Origin: Cyclobacteriaceae bacterium
GTDB lineage: Bacteria > Bacteroidota > Bacteroidia > Cytophagales > Cyclobacteriaceae
Length of the DNA: 64,000 nt
Direction of reading: 5' to 3'
Assembly (NCBI GenBank): GCA_030584025.1
Contig: CP129487.1
Span: 1,302,001-1,366,000 of the forward strand
Shown piece by piece: positions 53,394 to 61,900 of the stretch; within the stretch, counting starts at the first letter, position 1, and each line of letters starts with the position of its first letter. The notes under the pieces were generated by a model. It saw only the letters and a program-made list of their open reading frames with translations, did not search any database and had not been told where the DNA came from. Made by a program: the position numbers and the translations under genes.

Positions 53394-54290
53394 TTACTGC
53401 ATCTTTAAGATGTCCAGTATCCGGTTTAAATCCTCTACCGACAAAAAAGGAATTTTGATTTCACCCTTTTTACCATCGCTTTTCACAACAACACGCGTAC
53501 CAAAATGTGATGAAAGCTGTGATTGAAGCTGAGAAATTTCCCGGTTCGAAGTCGCGGGTGTTGTAGTTTTTCCTTTCTCCGCAGTGGTTTCGCTTAGTGA
53601 GCGCACCAGTTCCTCCACTTTTCGTACGGAAAGATCTTCTGCCAGAATTTTTTTGAAGATGTACAACTGCTGTTCCGGATTTTCCACATTAATGATGGCG
53701 CGTGCATGCCCCATGGTAATGCGGTTATCACGCACGGCAATCTGTACATCGGGTGGAAGTTTTAATAAACGCAGGTAGTTGGTTACGGTAGCCCGGTTCT
53801 TGCCTACGCGTTCACCCAACTTTTCCTGGTTCAGGTTACATTCCGAAATAAGGCGTTGGTAGCTTAACGCAATTTCTATGGCATTCAGGTTTTCGCGCTG
53901 AATGTTTTCAATCAACGCCATCTCCAGCATCTGCTGGTCATCAGCAGAGCGAACGTAAGCCGGAATTGTTTTTAACCCAGCCAGTTGTGAAGCCTGAAAC
54001 CTGCGCTCACCCGATATCAATTGATACTGGTCACGCGCGAGTTTGCGAACCGTAATGGGTTGAATGATGCCGTGTATCTTGATGGATTCAGCCAACTCTT
54101 GTAGCGCATCCTGATCGAAGTGGGTACGCGGCTGAAACGGGTTTACTTCAATGTGCTCAACCGGAATTTCTGAGATGCTTCCGGATGGTGAGGTATGCAC
54201 CACGGGAAGATCAGTTTCCAGGCGTTCTTCTTTTTCGCTGTCGCTTAACAGGGCGTTTAGTCCTCTGCCTAATGCTTTTTTCTTACTCAT
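53394..54290 (-). CDS. parB: chromosome-partitioning protein ParB
   Basis: A 298-residue DNA-binding CTPase. Box I EVNPFQPRTHFDQDAL and box II ISGERRFQASQLAGL mark the N-terminal domain; a helix-turn-helix (LGERVGKNRATVTNYLRLLK) and a C-terminal dimerisation region follow. It binds parS sites and loads SMC near the origin. Overlaps parA by four bases. No perfect parS site is visible in this window. Confidence 0.96.
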   Translation of the reverse strand: MSKKKALGRGLNALLSDSEKEERLETDLPVVHTSPSGSISEIPVEHIEVNPFQPRTHFDQDALQELAESIKIHGIIQPITVRKLARDQYQLISGERRFQASQLAGLKTIPAYVRSADDQQMLEMALIENIQRENLNAIEIALSYQRLISECNLNQEKLGERVGKNRATVTNYLRLLKLPPDVQIAVRDNRITMGHARAIINVENPEQQLYIFKKILAEDLSVRKVEELVRSLSETTAEKGKTTTPATSNREISQLQSQLSSHFGTRVVVKSDGKKGEIKIPFLSVEDLNRILDILKMQ

Positions 54291-55063
54291 GCTGTTACCA
54301 TATTTTTATCAATGACCTCATGCGCCAGGTTCAGGTAGCTGATGGCTCCTTTGCTTTCAGCATCGTGCACGATTACCGGCAATCCGAAGCTCGGTGATTC
54401 ACTGAGTTTTACATTTCGTGGGATGATCGTTTGAAACGTCATCTTATTAAAGTGCGTGCGTACTTCTTCAACCACCTGGTTACCCAGACTGGTTCGAGAA
54501 TCGTACAACGTCAACAAGATGCCCTCAATCTCCAGCCGGGGATTCAGGCGTGTTTGAATAATTTTTATTGTATTCAATAACTTACCCAATCCTTCCAACG
54601 CAAAATATTCACACTGCACCGGAATGATTACGGAGTCTGCCGCAGTAAGGGCATTGATGGTAATCAATCCAAGTGAAGGGGAGCAGTCGATGATGATGAA
54701 GTCATAATCTTCCTTCACTTTATCCAACGCTTCGCGCATTTTCTCTTCACGACTTTCAATGCTCACCATTTCTACTTCAGCACCAACCAGGTCGATGTGG
54801 GAAGGAAGGATGTCTAAAAATTTCAGTTGGTCATTTTTTACAATGGCACCTCTCGGGTCAATGCCATCAATCATACATTCGTATAATCCGGTTTCCACTT
54901 CTTTGGGGTTAATGCCCAATCCCGAAGTAGAGTTGGCCTGCGGATCGGCATCCACTAAAAGTGTGCGCTTCTCAAGCACCGCCAAACTGGCGGCCAGGTT
55001 AATGGCGGATGTGGTTTTTCCTACGCCACCTTTCTGATTTGCAATCGCAATGATCTTTCCCAT
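54287..55063 (-). CDS. parA: chromosome-partitioning ATPase ParA/Soj
   Basis: A 258-residue deviant Walker ATPase. IAIANQKGGVGKTTSAINLA, LLVDADPQANSTSGLG and IIIDCSPSLGLITINAL are ParA motifs. It works with ParB in origin segregation. A consensus -7 box and a long hairpin sit upstream. It is the first gene of the parAB-DUF5683-dapB-lepB cluster. Confidence 0.97.
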   Translation of the reverse strand: MGKIIAIANQKGGVGKTTSAINLAASLAVLEKRTLLVDADPQANSTSGLGINPKEVETGLYECMIDGIDPRGAIVKNDQLKFLDILPSHIDLVGAEVEMVSIESREEKMREALDKVKEDYDFIIIDCSPSLGLITINALTAADSVIIPVQCEYFALEGLGKLLNTIKIIQTRLNPRLEIEGILLTLYDSRTSLGNQVVEEVRTHFNKMTFQTIIPRNVKLSESPSFGLPVIVHDAESKGAISYLNLAHEVIDKNMVTA

Positions 55064-55121
55064 CTTGTCGTAATCCTGTTAATGTTTTGCCTGATTTTCA
55101 GACCGGCAAGTTTAAAAAATG

Positions 55122-55153
55122 AGTCCCGATCCCGAGTGCTCGGCATCAGGACT
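55122..55153. repeat. near-perfect 32-base hairpin next to the parA promoter
   Basis: AGTCCCGATCCCGAG and CTCGGCATCAGGACT pair at 13 of 15 positions around a two-base loop. It lies directly downstream of the -7 box, in the parA leader. It shares TCCCGATCCCGA with the 53220 repeat. Confidence 0.6.
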
Positions 55154-55154
55154 G

Positions 55155-55162
55155 CAAATATA
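55155..55162 (-). promoter_or_regulatory. -7 promoter box of the parAB operon
   Basis: The minus strand reads TATATTTG, a perfect TAnnTTTG match about 92 bases before the parA start, giving a leader of about 85 bases. Confidence 0.5.
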
Positions 55163-55240
55163 GACGAATGACGATGGGGCGTGGAACCTTGTGGAACGTA
55201 TTTGTCCACATTCCATTCACAGGTGAATGTTGATTATCTG

Positions 55241-55257
55241 TAAACCAATTTGGTTTA
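55241..55257. other. 17-base palindrome TAAACCAATTTGGTTTA
   Basis: A perfect inverted repeat with a central T in the gap between parA and yidC; nearby CATTCAC-AG-GTGAATG (55214-55229) is a second perfect small hairpin. Either could be a regulator site or terminator part; no U-run follows on either strand. Confidence 0.3.
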
Positions 55258-55329
55258 AAATTGGTAAATACTTGAGCGTCTTTGCTTCAGTACAGGTCAA
55301 CCCTGACAAAACAAAGTTTTAGTCATGGG

Positions 55330-57138
55330 TTAATTCTTTTTCTTCTTTTTCCGGTTTTCTTCCGCCTGTTTGCGGGCTTCTTCGCTGGCTTTCATGGCGT
55401 CTTCCAGCTTGCTCATAAAGCGTGATTTCTTTACCGTTCCCGAAACCATCATTTTTCGATGGTTCTCCATAACCGCTTTGATTTTATCTTCATCCACAAA
55501 CCGTTTGATGATGGCTTGCTGACCAAACGTGATCAGGTTGGAAACAAAGTAGTAGTAACTCAATCCGGCAGGGAAGGAGTTTAATACAAACAAAAAGATC
55601 AACGGCATGATGTACGACATGGATTTCATCGGGCCTTGAACCGAAGAAATCTGGTTGTTCTGCCAGGTGTAGATCAGTGTAGAAGCTGTCATCAAAATCG
55701 TAAACAAACTCACGTGATCACCATAAAACGGAATGGAGAATGGAAGATTTAAAATGGAATCGTATGTAGAAAGATCTTCAGCCCACAAGAAGGATTGCTG
55801 ACGCAACTCAATACTGTTTGGGAACAAGTAGAACATTGCAAACAGGATGGGCATTTGCAACACCAACGGAATGCAGCCGCTCAACGGGTTAACACCGGCT
55901 TGTTGATACAGCTTCATTTGCTCCTGCTGTACCTTGGTCATGTCTTCACCAAATTTTTCCTTAATCTCATCCAACTCGGGCTTCAGTACTTTCATTTTTG
56001 CCATGCTCAGGTACGAGCGATAGGAGAGCGGCAACAAAATGATGCGCAGCAGGATCACCAGAATAATGATGATGAGACCGAAGCTGCCAATCACATTCGT
56101 AAGGAAATGAAATACAGGAAAGATGACATACTTGTTGATCCAGTATACCGGAGGCCAACCGAGGTACACGTTTTTAGCGAAGTCTTCTGTTACTTTCCCT
56201 AATTCCTTATAGTCGTTAGGACCAAAGTAGAACGCATACTTCGCAGTTCCGTTGGCAACTTCCTGAATGGGAATATTGATCTTAACATTGGCACGCTTTA
56301 CAACAGAGGTATCTGATTCATTGTAAACCGTTTCCGCTTCACCGCCCGGAAATCCTTTCTCGGAAATAATGGAAGCCAGGAAGAATTTTTGTTTGATGGA
56401 GACCCATTTTAGATTACCGGAAAACACTTCTCGCTCTGTGGAGGTAGAGCGTTGCGATAATTCATCAAATGAATCGTTATAGTAATAGGTGATTGTTGTG
56501 TTATTACGACTATCCGTTAAATCCTTTTCCAAGGGGCGCAAGGTATTTTGCCAATCCAGCGTAAGCTGTTCAGAAAAATTATTGGCACCACCGGTTATTT
56601 TCAGATCATAACCAATTTTAAAACCTGAAGGTGGAATGGAATACTGTTGAATCAGTTGTGTAGTTTCAGAAAGTGACCGGGTAAATGTGAGTACAGTGGT
56701 ATCGCCATTTTTGGTTTGCGATGCCGTATAGAATAAACTGTTCAAGTCAATCTCCTGCGCGTTGTAACGGGTTTTGAGCTTGAAAGAATTTGAAGAAGGA
56801 TCAACCAATTTCAATGGTTGTCCGTGATAGGTTTTATAGTTGAGCAGTTCCAGTTCACGGATAACGCCACCTTTGTTGGTGAACGCAATCGCCAGGTCGG
56901 GTGTGTTGATTGTTGTGATTTCCTCAGTCTGAACCGGTTCGATGGGAATTCCTGCTTGAGCAGCGATTGTGCTGTCTGCCAAAACTGCTGGAGGAGTTGT
57001 TGTGCTATCTGCTTTGGTTTCAGTAGTTGTTTGTGCAGATGTTGGTTGAGGTTCTGGGGCGGCCGGAGCGAACCAATAAAAATAAGCCAATAATAAGGCG
57101 GCTATCAGGGTCAGTCCTATGGCTGAGTTTCTATCCAT
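55330..57138 (-). CDS. yidC: membrane protein insertase YidC
   Basis: A 602-residue inner-membrane insertase. A single N-terminal helix (ALLLAYFYWFAPAA) is followed by a long periplasmic beta domain (~70-340) and the conserved C-terminal Oxa1 core of five helices (~345-570; AKMKVLKPELDEIKEKFGED, GCIPLVLQMPILFAMFYLFP). A basic tail (EEARKQAEENRKKKKKN) fits ribosome contact. Follows pyrG by 17 bases, so likely co-transcribed. Confidence 0.96.
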   Translation of the reverse strand: MDRNSAIGLTLIAALLLAYFYWFAPAAPEPQPTSAQTTTETKADSTTTPPAVLADSTIAAQAGIPIEPVQTEEITTINTPDLAIAFTNKGGVIRELELLNYKTYHGQPLKLVDPSSNSFKLKTRYNAQEIDLNSLFYTASQTKNGDTTVLTFTRSLSETTQLIQQYSIPPSGFKIGYDLKITGGANNFSEQLTLDWQNTLRPLEKDLTDSRNNTTITYYYNDSFDELSQRSTSTEREVFSGNLKWVSIKQKFFLASIISEKGFPGGEAETVYNESDTSVVKRANVKINIPIQEVANGTAKYAFYFGPNDYKELGKVTEDFAKNVYLGWPPVYWINKYVIFPVFHFLTNVIGSFGLIIIILVILLRIILLPLSYRSYLSMAKMKVLKPELDEIKEKFGEDMTKVQQEQMKLYQQAGVNPLSGCIPLVLQMPILFAMFYLFPNSIELRQQSFLWAEDLSTYDSILNLPFSIPFYGDHVSLFTILMTASTLIYTWQNNQISSVQGPMKSMSYIMPLIFLFVLNSFPAGLSYYYFVSNLITFGQQAIIKRFVDEDKIKAVMENHRKMMVSGTVKKSRFMSKLEDAMKASEEARKQAEENRKKKKKN

Positions 57139-57155
57139 TAGTAAATATTAAAAAG

Positions 57156-58775
57156 TTAAGTAGTCGATTTTTTATAGTTCACGGAAGCCTCCACAAATTT
57201 CACAAACAACGGGTGCGGATTCATTACGGTACTGCGCAATTCAGGGTGGTATTGAACGCCAACAAACCATGGATGATCTTTTAGTTCAACCACTTCCACC
57301 AGGTTCGATTCCGGATTTATACCAACCGGTTTTAATCCGGCTTCTTCCAGTTGTTCGAGGTACGCATTGTTAAATTCATAGCGATGGCGATGACGCTCCT
57401 GAATGGTGGTTTCACCATACGCATTCGCAGCTTTGCTTCCTTTTTTAAGCTTACAGGTATATGCACCCAGTCGCATCGTTCCGCCTTTGGCTGTAATTTT
57501 CTTCTGTGCCTCCATCAGGTCGATAACCGGATGTTTGGTTTTCGGATTCAGCTCCGTTGAGCTTGCGCCATCCAGTCCGACAACATGGCGCGCAAATTCA
57601 ATCACCGCACACTGCATCCCCAAACAAATACCGAAGAATGGAATTTTATGTTCGCGTACAAATTTGATCGCTTCAATTTTTCCTTCCATACCTCGTTCTC
57701 CAAAACCGGGCGCAACCAAAACACCGTGCAGTCCTTTAATAATAGACTCTACACTTTCTTTCTGAATCTCTTCCGATGAAATCCATTTTAGATTCACACG
57801 GCAATCGTTCTGGGCACCAGCATGGACAAATGCTTCTACAATGGACTTATAGGCATCGGGAAGTGTAACATACTTCCCAACCAATCCGATGGTCACTTCT
57901 TCAATCGGGTTTTTGAGTTTACCTAAGAAGTCTTTCCATTGTTCCAGGTCGGGTTCGGATTTACTTTGAACTTTCAGCTTGGCGAGCACGCGCTCATCCA
58001 GCTTTTCCTTTCTCATTAAAATAGGTACATCATAAATCGTGTCCGCATCAATGGCTTCGATAACAGAATTCAGGTGTACGTTGCAGAACAACGCCAGTTT
58101 TTTACGAATATCCAAAGGCAACGGCATTTCCGTACGACAGACCAGAATATCCGGCTGTATACCGTAGGAGAGAAGCTCTTTGACAGAGTGTTGTGTTGGT
58201 TTTGTTTTGAGTTCCTTGGCGGCCTTCAAATACGGTATAAGCGTCAGGTGAATAACCAACGCGTTGTTGGGTCCCAAATCCCAGCGTACCTGGCGCACGG
58301 CCTCAATAAATGGAAGCGATTCAATGTCACCCACCGAACCACCGATTTCAGTGATGATGAAATCGTAATCACCGCTTTCGCCCAATAGATACAGGTTACG
58401 TTTGATTTCATCCGTAATGTGCGGAATCACCTGAACCGTTTTGCCCAGGTATTCGCCTTGGCGCTCCTTGGTGATGACGTTGTTATAAATGCGACCGGTT
58501 GTTACGTTGTTAGCCTGCGAGGTGGGCACATTCAGAAAGCGCTCGTAATGCCCAAGATCAAGGTCGGTTTCAGCGCCATCATTGGTCACATAGCATTCCC
58601 CATGCTCATATGGGTTAAGCGTTCCGGGGTCTATATTAATGTAGGGATCGAACTTTTGGATGGTCACCTTAAAGCCGCGGGCCTGCAAAAGCTTGCCTAA
58701 CGAGGCGGAAATGATTCCTTTTCCCAGGGATGAGGTCACCCCTCCCGTAACGAAGATGTATTTAGCTGCCGACAT
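57156..58775 (-). CDS. pyrG: CTP synthase
   Basis: A 539-residue enzyme that aminates UTP to CTP. Synthetase domain (1-270): KYIFVTGGVTSSLGKGI, KFDPYINIDPGTLNPYEHGE; glutaminase domain (300-539): GICLGMQCAVIEFARH with the catalytic Cys, and QYHPELRS with the catalytic His/Glu. Length normal. A consensus -7 box lies 20 bases upstream. Confidence 0.97.
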   Translation of the reverse strand: MSAAKYIFVTGGVTSSLGKGIISASLGKLLQARGFKVTIQKFDPYINIDPGTLNPYEHGECYVTNDGAETDLDLGHYERFLNVPTSQANNVTTGRIYNNVITKERQGEYLGKTVQVIPHITDEIKRNLYLLGESGDYDFIITEIGGSVGDIESLPFIEAVRQVRWDLGPNNALVIHLTLIPYLKAAKELKTKPTQHSVKELLSYGIQPDILVCRTEMPLPLDIRKKLALFCNVHLNSVIEAIDADTIYDVPILMRKEKLDERVLAKLKVQSKSEPDLEQWKDFLGKLKNPIEEVTIGLVGKYVTLPDAYKSIVEAFVHAGAQNDCRVNLKWISSEEIQKESVESIIKGLHGVLVAPGFGERGMEGKIEAIKFVREHKIPFFGICLGMQCAVIEFARHVVGLDGASSTELNPKTKHPVIDLMEAQKKITAKGGTMRLGAYTCKLKKGSKAANAYGETTIQERHRHRYEFNNAYLEQLEEAGLKPVGINPESNLVEVVELKDHPWFVGVQYHPELRSTVMNPHPLFVKFVEASVNYKKSTT

Positions 58776-58794
58776 GGATGGTTGTTACGGGGTG

Positions 58795-58802
58795 CAAAGG
58801 TA
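58795..58802 (-). promoter_or_regulatory. -7 promoter box of pyrG
   Basis: The minus strand reads TACCTTTG, a perfect TAnnTTTG match, 20 bases before the pyrG ATG. Confidence 0.55.
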
Positions 58803-58967
58803 GGCTTTTAGGGCTAATAAACTAAACCCATTTAAGGTTATTCCTGACATTTACTCGGGTTACGAAAAACCGGCATCTCGTATTCAAAATCTGGATTTGT
58901 GTGACTTGCGCTACACGTTTGGCTGAACGGATAAGTATTTTTATTTTAACGGAATTTAAGCGCCCTG

Positions 58968-61900
58968 ATGAAAAGACTCTTTTACCTTTTAACCTTACTA
59001 GTAGTTCTATCAATACCCTCTATTGCAACAGCTCAATGCAATCTGCTTCCTCCAATTTTAGGTTTAGGTAGTAATAAATTCCCTGACAAATTGTGTTCTC
59101 CAGTCAATGCAGATGTTGAATATACAATTCGATTTGCGAATGCTCTTCCGGCTGGAAATACTTATGTAGTCACATTCAGGTGGGGAGATGGCTCGCCATC
59201 CTCCAATGTGAACTTGACGCCAGGGTCCACCAATTATACTGTTACTCAAAATCATACTTTTCCCGCAGACAGTGATTGTGAATACCAAGTTATTATTGCA
59301 ATTCGAGTAAATGGCACAGTCTGTAATACGACCTTACAAAATCAAATCATTTCAACCTGGCGTACGGATGCATTTAATGGGGGCAATGTGCAACTCATTT
59401 CACCTGTAACTGGTAATGCCGTTCATGAGGTGTGTGAGGGTGTAGATGTTGATGTAATCTTTGATGACTTGACAGATTGGAATTGTAACGCCAATTACCC
59501 AGCAAATTATCCTCCTGGCGACCCCATCCAAACACCAAATGAACAGGTTCGTTGGCAGCAAATTGTTTACAATACACCAATTGGTGGAGCCAAGATTCCC
59601 AATGTATCAGTTGATGGTGTGCCGGTAACTGGTGCTGGAGGCGCTAATATTTTAGCAAATTATCAGGATACAAGGGGAGTGTTCATTATGACTCCTTTGG
59701 TTGTTATAAACGATGGAAGAAGAAGACCTACACTTCAAATTACTGCACCCGGTGGTTTTGGGCCTGGTTTTCCAGTAGTGGGAGATGAGTTTGAAATTAC
59801 TTTACGCTATTGGAATTTTTGTAACCCTTATTCTAATAATGGTCCGGGTAATCCTCCTGTTAATGGTGATTTAATTAATGGAGATAACCCTCCTGTAGAG
59901 AGAACAGCATTAATTCGAATTATCGACTCTCCAAATCCACCTGTTGTTCCAAGCAGAGATGTTTGTCAGGGTGAATCAAATGCGTTAACTGTCTCAGCAC
60001 CTTTGGGTGCTGGTTTTACTTATCGCTGGTGGTCAGATGCAGCGCTCACCAATCAGGTTGCAATGGGCACAACATTTACACCAGGTACTGGTGGTGGAGC
60101 GGGTCAAATAAATCCTGGGCAACGAAAACATTGGTGGGTTACTGTTGAATCAAATGCAGCCGGAAATTGTAGAAGTGCACCTACAGAAGTAACGTTAACG
60201 AAAAGACCAAGCCTACCGCAACCTTCGGTCATTACTGGTCCGACAAATTTATGTCCTTCAACGCAACCTTATAGTTATAGTGTTGCCAGCCCACCAGCGA
60301 GTGTTACCATTACGGATGTTACGACTGGCGGAACCTTTAACCTCGCAACGGAATATTTCTGGACCGTTCCAGGAGCTGTTGGTTCGCTGACCAGTGCAAA
60401 TGGCGGGCAATCTATAACTATTCAAAGTGCTGCGGCTACCGGATCGGGAAATATTTCTGTTCTTAATCGGTATGTTACGAGTACTTCAAATGGAACCCAA
60501 TGTAACGGTACAGCCAGGACACTTGGCGTCAATGTAAGGGCCCGACCTGCAGTAAATATCACACCTGATCCCGCCAATATCTGCGAAGGAAGTACGATAC
60601 AGTTAAATGGTAATCCTGTAGCTGCTTTTGGAACAATATCTACCCATACATGGGGTGGTAACACTGGGATACTTGATGCTGTAGATATTCAACAGCCCAC
60701 TGTTCAGGCATCCGCTACTTCAGGAACTTATAATTTAACATACGTAGCCACAGCTGATTTTGGAGGCGGAGTGTTTTGTAATTCGGCTGTCGATAATTCT
60801 GTTGTTAATATTTCTGCTAATCCAACCCCAGCCAGCACCGGACCAAATCAACTTTTATGTTTCCCAGCAGGCCCATTAGTTTCAGATCCTCTTGTTGGAA
60901 GTAATCCGGGTGTTGGAACGGGGACCTGGACGAAACAAAGCGGCCCTCCTGGTGCTGTGGTTTTTACACCCAACGCAAACACACCCAATGCTACTGCAAC
61001 TGCACCTTCAAATGGAATTTATGTATTTCGTTGGACCGTTGTAAACGGAAGTTGTTCGAGCTTTGCCGATATAACCGTTGACTATGGAACCGCTCCTCCA
61101 GCATCTGATGCAGGCACCAATCAAGATGTTTGCGGTCTTTCTGCTACGCTTAATGGAAATGACCCTACTTTTGCAACCGGCACATGGCTTCAAACTGCTG
61201 GGCCAGGAACCTCCTCATTTGTTCCGAATGCAAACACACGTAATGCAACTGTTACTGTAACCGTTCCGGGCACTTATACCTATCGCTGGAGACTCACTTC
61301 TGGGACTTGCGCACCTTCAGATGATTTTGTAGATATTATTTTTAGAAATCCTCCTACTGTAACAGCACCTGCCAATTTCACTACATGTCTTGATAACCCA
61401 CCTACTCCTGCATTCAATATTAATTTATCAGGTACTTTCGGAGGAGGTGCATCGCAGGCTCGTTGGGAAGTTGTTTCTGGGACAGGAACATTTCAATCAA
61501 GTGGAGGGGCAAACGGAAATTTTGATAACGCTAACCCGGTAGATGATGTGTATAGACCATCTGCCGGAGATTTTACTGCAGGTTCTGTTCAGTTAAGACT
61601 CATTACTGATGATCCAGCAGGTGCGTGTACAGCAGTAAACGACCCAATAACCATCACCTTCGACCGCCTTCCTTCTCCGGCCGCAGCAGGTGGTGATTTT
61701 TCAACCTGCGATCCCAATACTAACCTTGCAGCAATATCTGCTAATAATGGTGGCACCGGAACATGGACAATCGGCAATGCCTTGTATTATGAGACCTTTC
61801 CAACATCTGATAATGGATTAGGACTTTTTGGTCCAAATCCACACGCGTTGTCTTTCACTCATCCTGCAAACAACTGGACTATTACTGCACCTGATGCAAA

